Below are positions 6,203 through 13,186 of a stretch of 18,128 bases of DNA, piece by piece. The stretch is taken from positions 1 to 18,128 of the forward strand of contig JAJZFR010000429.1 of the NCBI GenBank assembly GCA_021805265.1, read 5' to 3'. The stretch is from Acidobacteriota bacterium (GTDB lineage Bacteria; Acidobacteriota; Terriglobia; Terriglobales; Acidobacteriaceae). The notes beneath the pieces are model-generated. The model was given only the letters and a program-made list of their open reading frames with translations. It was not told the DNA's origin and did not search any database. Numbering within the stretch: position 1 is the first letter of the stretch; each line of letters starts with the position of its first letter. Position numbers and translations under genes: made by a program.

Positions 6203-7855
6203 CTACGGCAAGGTTCCGCCCAGGAAGTTGATGCCGTCGGCGGGGTGCTTCGGATCCATCACCTCGAAGACCACATCCTGGCCAGAGTGCAGCCCGCTGA
6301 CCACCTTGTCGAAGTCCTCCCTGGTGGCCGTCGGCTGCTTGTTGATGTGGGTGATGGCGAGGCCGGGTTCCAGGCCCTGCTGATCGGCAAAGCTGCCCGG
6401 CGTCACCGAGAGCACGAGCATTCCGCCCTGGCCCATCTTGTCTGCCGTAGCCGGGGTTACCGGCCGTACGCTGATGCCCAGCTTGGCCTCGGAGCTGACG
6501 CTGCCATCCGAGGGTGCCTGGTCATTGCTGGCCGACTGATCAGAGAAAATCTGGTCGCGGTCACCGACCACGACGGTCGCGACCTCCTGCTTGCCGTTGC
6601 GAATGTACCCGAGCCGGATCGAGGTGCCGGGGCGGCGGCTGGCGATGTCGGCTACCAGATCGTCGCCGTCCTTGATGGCGCGTCCATCGATGCTCACGAT
6701 GATGTCGCGCATCTTGATGCCCGCTTTATCCGCCGGTCCGCCGGGCTTCACTTCCTGCACCAGGACGCCGTGGCTGAAGCCGTACATGCGTCCAATGCTG
6801 CTCGAAAGTCCTTCCCGGAAGCTGATGCCGATTGATCCGCGCGTCACCTTGTGGCTGGGCGAGATCAGGTCGTTGTAGACCTGCGCGACGGTGTTCGAGG
6901 GCATGGCGAACCCGATCCCCTGGTAGCCCGAAGACTGGGTATAGATCGCTGTGTTCAGGCCGATGACCTCGCCGTTCATGTTGACCAGCGGTCCGCCCGA
7001 GTTGCCGGGATTGATGGCCGCGTCGGTCTGGATAAAGTGCTGGAACTGGCCGCTGGCGCCCGGCTCGATGGTGCGGTTCCTGGCCGAGATGATGCCCGCC
7101 GTCACCGTCTGCGAGAGCGCAAACGGGCTGCCAATGGCGATCACCCACTCGCCCACGGCGGAGTTGTCGCTGTTGCCCAGCTTGACCGTGGGCAGAGGCT
7201 TGTCGGTGTCGATCTTGATCACCGCGAGGTCCGTCGCCTTGTCTACGCCGATGACCACCGCCTTGCGCCCAGGATCGGTCGTATCCGGGTCGGTGGAGAG
7301 CTTGACGTAAATCTGGTCCGCGTTCTCGACCACGTGATTGTTGGTCAGGATGTAGCCCTTGGCATCGACGATGAAGCCGGAGCCGAGCGAATCCCGCTCC
7401 TGGCTCTGATCCTCATCGCCGCCGCCGCCCGGAGCCTGTCCACCGAAGAAGCGGTTGAAGAAGTCCTGGAAGTTGCCCTGTGGGCCGCCCGCCTGGGGAT
7501 CGCCCTGGCCGCCGTCTTCCTGGTCGCCGGGGTTGCCAGGCAGGGGCATCACGCGACCGTGAGGATTGCCGGGCATGCCGCGCTTGCCGCTCGCGGCCTG
7601 CTTGGGCAGGGTGCGCGTGTTGATGTTCACCACCGCCGGGCCAACCTCGCGCGCAATCTGTACAAAGTTGTTCGGTGCCACCGACGTGTTGGGAATCTTC
7701 AGCGGGGTCGCGTCCGCGCTGCTGTTCGCTTTCGCCTGTCCGTGGACGCCATGAGCGGCGTAAGAGGCCATCAAAACGACGGCTGAAATCGCTGCAAGCA
7801 AGGCAAAGGTTGAGGAAAGACGGCGTGTTCGCAGCCGTTCAAGCAAGGATGACAT
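6203..7855 (-). CDS. HtrA/Deg-family periplasmic serine protease with two PDZ domains
   Basis: A 550-residue envelope protease-chaperone that degrades misfolded periplasmic proteins. An N-terminal membrane anchor or signal occupies about residues 12-40. A Gly/Pro/Gln-rich, partly acidic insert (about 85-152) precedes the trypsin-like domain. The catalytic triad is His174 (TNNHVV), Asp209 (ATDLAVIKI) and Ser286 (NPGNSGGPL). PDZ1 covers about 340-432 (GSIGISFREGL, GGPADKAGI) and PDZ2 about 456-545 (KLGISVRP, PGSFADQQGLEPG). The start was set at ATG 7855 because GAGGTGG stands 8 bases upstream; a further in-frame ATG at 7945 would add 30 residues without signal-peptide character. A minus-strand TATACT (7993-7998) is a possible -10 but its -35 is poor. 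Whether it is a DegP, DegQ or DegS equivalent cannot be told from sequence alone. Confidence 0.95.
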   Translation of the reverse strand: MSSLLERLRTRRLSSTFALLAAISAVVLMASYAAHGVHGQAKANSSADATPLKIPNTSVAPNNFVQIAREVGPAVVNINTRTLPKQAASGKRGMPGNPHGRVMPLPGNPGDQEDGGQGDPQAGGPQGNFQDFFNRFFGGQAPGGGGDEDQSQERDSLGSGFIVDAKGYILTNNHVVENADQIYVKLSTDPDTTDPGRKAVVIGVDKATDLAVIKIDTDKPLPTVKLGNSDNSAVGEWVIAIGSPFALSQTVTAGIISARNRTIEPGASGQFQHFIQTDAAINPGNSGGPLVNMNGEVIGLNTAIYTQSSGYQGIGFAMPSNTVAQVYNDLISPSHKVTRGSIGISFREGLSSSIGRMYGFSHGVLVQEVKPGGPADKAGIKMRDIIVSIDGRAIKDGDDLVADIASRRPGTSIRLGYIRNGKQEVATVVVGDRDQIFSDQSASNDQAPSDGSVSSEAKLGISVRPVTPATADKMGQGGMLVLSVTPGSFADQQGLEPGLAITHINKQPTATREDFDKVVSGLHSGQDVVFEVMDPKHPADGINFLGGTLP

Positions 7856-7884
7856 AGATCGTTCCACCTCGGGTTCGGTTTCCT

Positions 7885-7912
7885 GTTGCGTCCCGCGCGT
7901 TGCGTCCCGCGC
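7885..7912. repeat. 14-bp tandem repeat in the HtrA leader
   Basis: GTTGCGTCCCGCGC occurs twice back to back (7885-7898 and 7899-7912), about 30 bases upstream of the HtrA start and within its presumed 5' untranslated region. It may be a simple duplication or a regulator binding site. No further copies were seen nearby. Confidence 0.7.
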
Positions 7913-8102
7913 GCGAGACTGACTCAGACATATGTTCAGATGCACAAAGCGGCCATCGCGACCACCGGCTGCGATCTCGGGCCTGCAAACTCAGTATAGC
8001 CAGCGTCCACGCCCCGCGTCTGCCAATACGCCTCTCAGTAGTAGACGCAGTTCGTGCAGAAGAGTTCCGCAAATTCCAGGCGGCGACGAAGTATCGGAGT
8101 GC

Positions 8103-9008
8103 TCATGCCTCGTGCGCGGTCGCGGGATGCGCCTGCGGCAGCAGTTCCGTAACCGCGATCCCGGCCAGGATCAGCACCGCTCCGCCGGCCGACCGCGCGC
8201 CCAGCCGCTCGCCATAAAACAGGTATGCCGTCAGCCAGGCAAACACCGGCTCGAGCGTCAGCAGCAGCGCCGTGTGCGTTGCCGGCAACACCGACTGCGC
8301 CCAGCTCTGGATGGAAAACGCCGCCGCCGTCGCCAACACAGCAGCCACCGCCAGCGCAGCGCAAAGCCGCGCCGTCAGGTGAAGAAACGGATGCTCCAGC
8401 AGTGGCATGCTGGCCGCCATGAACACCGCGCAGAAGCCCACCTGCAACAGCGCCAGCGGCTGAAAGCCGATGCGCGGCGAAAGATGCCCCAGCGCCAGGC
8501 AGTGAAACGCAAATCCGATCGCGCAGCCGAACGAAAGCAGGTCGCCCAGCCCCGCGTCGGAAAAATTCGGAAACCACCCCGCCGAGGGAAGCGTCAGCAG
8601 CAGAATCCCCACAAACGCGAGGCCCGCGCCGAGAAACGCATTCCACCCCGGCGCGCGCGCTCCCCGAGGACGCAGCCAGCCGACCACGGAAAACAGCGGC
8701 ACCAGCACCACCACCATCCCCGTGATGAAGGCCGACTTCGAGGGTGTCGTCCGCGCCAGGCCCGCCGTCTGAAACTGATAGCCCATGGCCAGAAAAAATC
8801 CGACCACCGCTCCCGCCCCCACCTGCGACCAATTCATCCGGCCCCAGTGACGGCGATAGACCACCGCCAGCACCACAAAAGCCATCGTCATCCGCGCCAG
8901 GTTGAAGGCCAGCGGCGAGGCGTCCCGCAGCGCATCCTTGACCACCACAAACGTCGCGCCCCACACGGCCACCACAAACAGCATCAGCAGGTACGCGCGG
9001 GACTTCAT
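8103..9008 (-). CDS. EamA/DMT-family transporter
   Basis: A 301-residue polytopic inner-membrane protein of the drug/metabolite transporter superfamily. It shows about ten hydrophobic segments arranged as two EamA repeats. The first begins at residue 1 with the typical VVAVWGATFVVVKDAL, and the second at about 150 (DLLSFGCAIGFAFHCLALG), with the conserved LEPVFAWLTAYLFYGERLG near 250-270. Members export or exchange small metabolites such as amino acids or purines; the substrate cannot be predicted. The start codon overlaps the amidohydrolase stop as ATGA on the minus strand (9005-9008), so the two are translationally coupled and may handle the same compound. Confidence 0.9.
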   Translation of the reverse strand: MKSRAYLLMLFVVAVWGATFVVVKDALRDASPLAFNLARMTMAFVVLAVVYRRHWGRMNWSQVGAGAVVGFFLAMGYQFQTAGLARTTPSKSAFITGMVVVLVPLFSVVGWLRPRGARAPGWNAFLGAGLAFVGILLLTLPSAGWFPNFSDAGLGDLLSFGCAIGFAFHCLALGHLSPRIGFQPLALLQVGFCAVFMAASMPLLEHPFLHLTARLCAALAVAAVLATAAAFSIQSWAQSVLPATHTALLLTLEPVFAWLTAYLFYGERLGARSAGGAVLILAGIAVTELLPQAHPATAHEA

Positions 9009-10777
9009 CGCGGCCTCGGCTCTCCCGATGCCGCTCCCGATGCCGCTCCCGCTGCCGCGCCCGCTACCGCGTAGACCGTCTTTCCGCCGACCACCGTTTC
9101 GAGCACCCTGGTCTTCAGAATCTTCGGTGCCGGCACCGACATCAGGTCGCGATCAATCAGGATGTAATCCGCCTCGTAGCCGGGCGCAAGTTTTCCTTTC
9201 CGCTGCTCGGCAAACTCGGCATACGCCGACCCCTGGGTATAGGCGTAGATCGCCTCGCCTCGCGTCAGCGCGGCCTGCGGATACCAGGTCTTCGTGCCTG
9301 CTTCATTGGCCCGCGTCACGGCGCAGTAAATCCCGCGAAACGGCGTGATTGGCTCGACCGGATAGTCGGTGCCAAAGGCCAGCGGAACGCCCGCATCCAG
9401 AAACGTCTTCCAGCCATAGGAGTACGCCGCGCGCTCCGGCCCCAGCCGCGCCATTGCCCAGTTCATGTCCGTCAACAGGTGGTTCGGCTGCATCGACGCG
9501 ATGATCCCCAACTGCTTGAAACGCGCCACATCCGCCGGGTTCACCACCTGAGCGTGTTCCACGCGGTCGCGATGCCCGGTGGCCACCAGTTTGCCGTCGC
9601 CAATGGGCTGGGCAAAGGCCGTCAACGCCATTGCCGTCGCCTGATCCCCGATTGCGTGGAAGCCGATCTGGAAGCCCGCCCGCGCCCGCGCTACGGCCAT
9701 TCGATTCAGATCGGGCTGGGTAAATCGCGCCAGGCCCGAGTTCTTCGCGTCATCGGCGTAGGGCGCTTCGAGCGCCGCCGTTCGCGAGCCGAGCGAGCCG
9801 TCCATGAACCCCTTCAGCATCCCTGTATGCAGCATCGCGTCTTCGGCGTCGTGATGCGCCCGATGAGCAATCAGCACCGGCAGCGGGTCCACAAACGGCA
9901 GCCACTCGGAAATCCGCACCCGCAGCTTGCCTTCCCGCTCCAACTGCTCGTAATTCAGAAAATCCTGCCACGTCGAAAAATCCTGCACGCTGGTCAGCCC
10001 ATGGCTCACCGCGTCTTCAATCGCCAGCTCATCGCCGCGCAGGCTGAAAGCGGCGGTGGGGGCCGGAATCACCTTTTCCACCAGCTCGACCGCCGTATCG
10101 CGGATGATCCCCGTCGGCTCTCCGTGGCTGTCCAGATCGATGGCCCCGCCGCGCGGCGCGGCTGTCTTCCCCGTAATCCCAGCCGCCTTGAGCGCCGCGC
10201 TGTTGGCCACGGCAATGTGACCGTCCACGCGATAGAGAAAAGCCGGATGACCGCCGCTGACCTTGTCCAGATCAGCCCGCGTGGGCAGCGCGCTCGCGCT
10301 CCAAAGCGTATGATCCCAGCCGCCACCGAGCAGCCACTGCCCCGGCTCGGCGGTTTTTTCGTAGGCCGCCACGCGCCCGAGCATCTCGTCCAGCGAGCGC
10401 ACACCCGTCACGTCCACGCTCAGCTTCTGCCTGCCCGCGTCGCCCATGTGGGTATGCGCGTCGTTCAGCCCCGGCATCACAAAGACGCCAGTGTGCGCGC
10501 TGTCCAGGTTGCGCAGTCGGGTCCGTGGACCGGCCAGTTTTTTCATCGCCTCGTCCGTGCCGACGGCCATTACCTTGCCCGCACCAATGGCCATTGCAGA
10601 GACGTACTGCGGATGATCTTGATCGAGTCCCTCGCCGGTCAGGATGCGTCCGTTGTACAGAATCAAATCAGGGGTAGTTGCGGAATGCGCAGGCATGGCG
10701 GACTGCGCAGCGCCGGCGCAGCCGGAAAGAATCGCCGCCAGCAGCAGGGGGAAGGAAATATGTCGAAGCGAGTGCAT
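9005..10777 (-). CDS. Amidohydrolase-3 (YtcJ-like) lipoprotein
   Basis: A 590-residue metal-dependent hydrolase with a lipoprotein signal peptide: hydrophobic core at 9-19 and lipobox L17-S-G-C20. It is therefore probably membrane-anchored in the envelope. The metal motif H108-T-H110 (PGLNDAHTHMGD) opens the TIM barrel. Later features typical of the amidohydrolase-3/YtcJ group are GGWDHTLW, GFMDGSLGSRTA, IGDQA, HRDRVEHAQ and FGTDYPVEPITPF, and the C-terminal EADYILIDRDL closes the composite beta domain. YtcJ-like enzymes act on amides or N-formyl compounds; the substrate is unknown. The C-terminus carries an Ala/Gly-rich repeat (GAAAGAASGAASG) encoded by a short DNA repeat near 9020-9065. There is no clear Shine-Dalgarno; TACACT ends six bases before the ATG, suggesting a leaderless mRNA. 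It is coupled to the EamA transporter downstream. Confidence 0.92.
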   Translation of the reverse strand: MHSLRHISFPLLLAAILSGCAGAAQSAMPAHSATTPDLILYNGRILTGEGLDQDHPQYVSAMAIGAGKVMAVGTDEAMKKLAGPRTRLRNLDSAHTGVFVMPGLNDAHTHMGDAGRQKLSVDVTGVRSLDEMLGRVAAYEKTAEPGQWLLGGGWDHTLWSASALPTRADLDKVSGGHPAFLYRVDGHIAVANSAALKAAGITGKTAAPRGGAIDLDSHGEPTGIIRDTAVELVEKVIPAPTAAFSLRGDELAIEDAVSHGLTSVQDFSTWQDFLNYEQLEREGKLRVRISEWLPFVDPLPVLIAHRAHHDAEDAMLHTGMLKGFMDGSLGSRTAALEAPYADDAKNSGLARFTQPDLNRMAVARARAGFQIGFHAIGDQATAMALTAFAQPIGDGKLVATGHRDRVEHAQVVNPADVARFKQLGIIASMQPNHLLTDMNWAMARLGPERAAYSYGWKTFLDAGVPLAFGTDYPVEPITPFRGIYCAVTRANEAGTKTWYPQAALTRGEAIYAYTQGSAYAEFAEQRKGKLAPGYEADYILIDRDLMSVPAPKILKTRVLETVVGGKTVYAVAGAAAGAASGAASGEPRPR

Positions 10778-10798
10778 GGGCGGAGTGTATCAGGCTAA

Positions 10799-10908
10799 AG
10801 CAGTTCCACAGTAGGTATACCCGGCGGGAGTGGATATTCGCGCAGCTTTTCCTTAAGAAAAGCTGCATATCGCAATTTTAGCTCAGGCACAGTAACTGTG
10901 GAACTGCT
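10799..10908. repeat. MITE/REP-like element with terminal inverted repeats
   Basis: A 110-bp unit bounded by perfect 14-bp inverted repeats, AGCAGTTCCACAGT (10799-10812) and ACTGTGGAACTGCT (10895-10908). It contains a second perfect hairpin, GCAGCTTTTC (10842-10851) with GAAAAGCTGC (10857-10866) and a 5-base loop. CTA occurs on both flanks (10795-10797, 10909-10911), a possible but imperfectly placed target duplication. It sits between the 3' end of the TOBE regulator gene and the start of the amidohydrolase gene, and has no credible reading frame. It could be a non-autonomous mobile element or an extended terminator or regulatory structure. Confidence 0.65.
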
Positions 10909-10941
10909 CTACCCGCAGCGCGAAAAATCGAAACGGAAAAA

Positions 10942-11409
10942 TCAGACTCGCGCGATCATGACTTCGGTGGACTTCATCAGCGCCGCTGCGGTCTGCCCTT
11001 TGCGCAACTGCATCTCGCGCACCGCGTCCGAGGTAATGATCGAGGTGATCCGCTGGTCGCCGATCGCCAACACCACCTTGGCCAGCAGGCCGCTCATCTT
11101 CACCTCGACTATCGTGCCCACGAGCTGATTCCTGCCGCTCACGGTGCGAAAGCGTTCGCGGGATTCCGTGCTCGCGGCGGGCTTGCGCGAGGCCAGCAGC
11201 GGACGGATCGCGCTCTGCGGAATCCGATGATGACCGCCCGGAGTCTGGATGGTTTTCAGGCTCCCCGCAAGAATCCACTGCTTCAGCGTGGCGTAGCTCA
11301 CGCCGAGCGCCGCCGCCGCCTCGCGCGGCTTCAACAGCGGATCGCCCGCTTCCGCCGTGGCGGAACTCTTCGCTCCGGTTTTTCTCGCCGCAGGCAAAGC
11401 ACACCTCAC
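10942..11409 (-). CDS. HTH-TOBE (Mop-like) transcriptional regulator
   Basis: A 155-residue protein joining a MerR/excisionase-type helix-turn-helix (about 25-72; LKPREAAAALGVSYATLKQW, then TPGGHHRIP) to a single TOBE/Mop domain (about 94-155; NQLVGTIVEVKMSGLLAKV). TOBE domains bind molybdate or tungstate oxyanions in ModE and Mop proteins, so this is probably a small oxyanion-responsive regulator; ligand and targets are inferred. The start is uncertain. GTG at 11409 is preferred because minus-strand TATACT (11419-11424) ends nine bases upstream. An in-frame TTG at 11436 would add nine residues but would lie upstream of that -10. It is divergent from the outer-membrane barrel gene, a plausible target. 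No Mo-transport or Mo-enzyme gene is in the window. Confidence 0.85.
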   Translation of the reverse strand: MRCALPAARKTGAKSSATAEAGDPLLKPREAAAALGVSYATLKQWILAGSLKTIQTPGGHHRIPQSAIRPLLASRKPAASTESRERFRTVSGRNQLVGTIVEVKMSGLLAKVVLAIGDQRITSIITSDAVREMQLRKGQTAAALMKSTEVMIARV

Positions 11410-11418
11410 TGAACCAGA

Positions 11419-11518
11419 AGTATAGCGCCGAATCAAGCGGCCCGAAACTCTTCCGAATTGCAGGCTTCCGGGGGTCAGTTAAAAACGAATAGATTCGAGT
11501 GACAAATTCGTATAAAAT
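11419..11518. promoter_or_regulatory. Divergent promoter region, regulator / outer-membrane barrel
   Basis: Between the two start codons (11409 minus, 11526 plus) each gene has a -10-like box close to its start. TATACT on the minus strand (11419-11424) ends nine bases before GTG, and TATAAA on the plus strand (11511-11516) ends nine bases before ATG. No strong -35 was found for either. The spacing suggests leaderless or near-leaderless transcripts and a shared control region of about 100 bases. Confidence 0.45.
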
Positions 11519-11525
11519 CGAATCC

Positions 11526-12446
11526 ATGATCCAGTCGCCATTTTCTCCCGAAACTCCCCGCGTCCAGGGCAGGGAACTGCCCGTCGCTCGCGTCGCAATT
11601 CTGATCGCGGGCTTTCTCATCGCCGCGTCTTCGAGCGCTCATGCGCAGAGCGGCTCGCTCCTCAGCCGCTACCAGGCCCGCGTCACCGCAACGCAAAACC
11701 AGCAGCCCCACTGGATCACCCCGCTCGTCACCATCACGCCGCGCCTGGAACAGGAGTTTCGCACCGACTTCGTCCACGGCTACACGCCCCAGGGCTACGG
11801 CCTGTGGAACTACGACAACGGCAAGGGTCTGGAAGTGATTCCCTTCCGCCGCATCGAGTTGCTGTTCAATCTTCCGCCCTTTCAGAACCACCTCGCGCCA
11901 AAGACCAACGACGGCTTCGGCGACGTCTCGTTTCTCGGCAAGTTCCGCTTCTTTGCCCGCAACGAGCAGAGCGGTAACGCCATTGTCACGGCGTTTCTCG
12001 GCGGATCGATTCCCACCGGCAAGAACGGCAACGGAAGCTGTTGCGCCATCGTCACGCCGACCCTCGCCATGGGCAAGGGCTGGGGCCAGTTCGACCTCAC
12101 CACCACGGCCTCCGGCACACTCCCAGTCACCAACTCGACGGGCCTCGGGCACACCGTGATCTGGAACAGCGTCGCCCAGTACCAGGTCGCGCACACAGGC
12201 TGGAAGCGCCTGCTCTGGCCGGAATTGGAAACCAACGCCAACTTCTTTCTCGGCGGCGCCAACGACGGCAAGGCGGCCACCTACATGACCCCCGGATTGC
12301 TCATCGGACGCGTCCCGCTCTCCCATCCGGCCAGTGGAAAGCCGGGACGGCTCGGCCTGACCTTCGGCGCGGGCGAACAGATCGCCCTCACCAGCTTTCA
12401 CCCCACCAATCACAACCTCATCCTCACCGCACGCATCCCGTTCTAG
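11526..12446 (+). CDS. Outer-membrane beta-barrel protein (MetA-pathway-like)
   Basis: A 306-residue exported protein. A signal peptide at about residues 18-42 (VARVAILIAGFLIAASSSAH, cleavage near AHAQ) leads to alternating hydrophobic/polar strands through to a C-terminal Phe (ILTARIPF), the usual beta-signal of outer-membrane proteins. Motifs such as FNLPPF, DGFGDVSFLGKFRF and FLGGSIPTGK resemble the putative phenol-degradation/transporter barrel family (Phenol_MetA_deg type), thought to form channels. ATG 11526 was chosen over an in-frame GTG at 11499, since TATAAA (11511-11516) lies between them. It is divergent from the HTH-TOBE regulator, which may control it. Its cargo is unknown. Confidence 0.75.
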   Translation: MIQSPFSPETPRVQGRELPVARVAILIAGFLIAASSSAHAQSGSLLSRYQARVTATQNQQPHWITPLVTITPRLEQEFRTDFVHGYTPQGYGLWNYDNGKGLEVIPFRRIELLFNLPPFQNHLAPKTNDGFGDVSFLGKFRFFARNEQSGNAIVTAFLGGSIPTGKNGNGSCCAIVTPTLAMGKGWGQFDLTTTASGTLPVTNSTGLGHTVIWNSVAQYQVAHTGWKRLLWPELETNANFFLGGANDGKAATYMTPGLLIGRVPLSHPASGKPGRLGLTFGAGEQIALTSFHPTNHNLILTARIPF

Positions 12447-12499
12447 CTCGAGTATTTTCACGGATGACAGGAACAAAATCCGGGTAGGATGCAGGCGAC

Positions 12500-12585
12500 G
12501 GATGCGGGTGCGGATGCGGGTGTGCGGATGCGGGTGCGCGAATGCGGGTGTGTGGATGCGGATGCGGGTGCGCGAATGCGGGTGC
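12500..12585. repeat. Degenerate GC-rich tandem repeats
   Basis: About seven imperfect copies of GGATGCGGGTG-like units fill the gap between two convergent genes. Within them, 12523-12550 and 12557-12584 are an exact 28-base direct repeat with a 34-base period. The unit is very rich in G on this strand. No gene, terminator or CRISPR-like spacer structure is seen; slippage-prone low-complexity sequence is the simplest reading. Confidence 0.8.
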
Positions 12586-12690
12586 CCCATATCTACCCGC
12601 GCAGTTTGCGGGGAGATGTGGGTACTGACGTACTTCGGATAAACCTCATCCCGAGATTTACACTCGCACGACCGCGCGACGCGCAAGCGC

Positions 12691-13182
12691 TCACTCCCCA
12701 GGTGCGACGGGCACCGTCAAAATCTCTGCGTGGAGTTGTCCCGCAGCGGAGACTGTGAGCATCGCGCAGGTGACGGGCAGTTGAAAGCGTCGCGGCCCGC
12801 ACGAGCCGGGGTTCAGGTAGAGTACGCCGCGCCGATGCTCGATCAACGGCTGGTGCGAGTGGCCTGAGAGCACCGCAGCAAAGCCCGCAGCGGCGGGATC
12901 CAGATCGAACCGGGCGCGGTCATGGAGATCGTGGAGCAGATAGAGGCTCACGCCCTGGACCGTGACCACCTCGAACTCCGGCAGCAGGGCGCAGGCTCCG
13001 GCGCGGTCCGTGTTGCCGCGAATCGCCGTCACCGGCGCAACCTGCCCCAGCGCCTCCAGAATTCCCGCATCATTGTCATCACCCACATCGCCCAGATGCA
13101 GAATGCGCTCGCAGCCCGCGAGCAGCGGCAACAGCCCAGGCCGCAGCAGCCCATGGGTATCGGAAACCACGCCAATCCGCAC
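12691..13182 (-). CDS. YfcE/MJ0936-type metallophosphoesterase
   Basis: A 163-residue calcineurin-like phosphoesterase of the small YfcE/MJ0936 group. The dimetal site is complete: Asp8 and His10 (SDTHG), Asp32 (LGDVGD), Asn57 (GNTDR), His84 (LLHD), and His108 and His110 (SGHSHQP). Related proteins hydrolyse phosphodiesters in vitro, but physiological substrates are rarely known. The length matches the family. It begins four bases after the stop of the ABC permease gene on the same strand, so the two are very likely cotranscribed, although no functional link between such families is established. Confidence 0.92.
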   Translation of the reverse strand: MRIGVVSDTHGLLRPGLLPLLAGCERILHLGDVGDDNDAGILEALGQVAPVTAIRGNTDRAGACALLPEFEVVTVQGVSLYLLHDLHDRARFDLDPAAAGFAAVLSGHSHQPLIEHRRGVLYLNPGSCGPRRFQLPVTCAMLTVSAAGQLHAEILTVPVAPGE

Positions 13183-13186
13183 CGGA

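Noticed and set aside
8035..8964. 309-codon minus-strand frame overlapping EamA in another frame
   Set aside because: It is Gly-rich and lacks membrane segments, whereas the chosen frame shows the EamA repeats and ATGA coupling.
6170..9074. Long plus-strand frames opposite the HtrA and EamA genes (e.g. 6851-7786, 7932-9074)
   Set aside because: They are rich in His, Arg and Gln with no domain signatures and lie antisense to well-supported genes.
10883..11620. 245-codon minus-strand frame overlapping the HTH-TOBE gene
   Set aside because: It is out of frame with the recognisable HTH and TOBE domains, and its own translation is low-complexity Arg/Gly/Glu-rich sequence.
12500..12585. CRISPR-like array
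   Set aside because: The repeats are degenerate and contiguous, with no unique spacers of regular length and no cas genes.
11475..12686. 403-codon minus-strand frame opposite the beta-barrel gene
   Set aside because: It is antisense to a gene with signal peptide and C-terminal Phe; part of it is translated from the tandem repeat.
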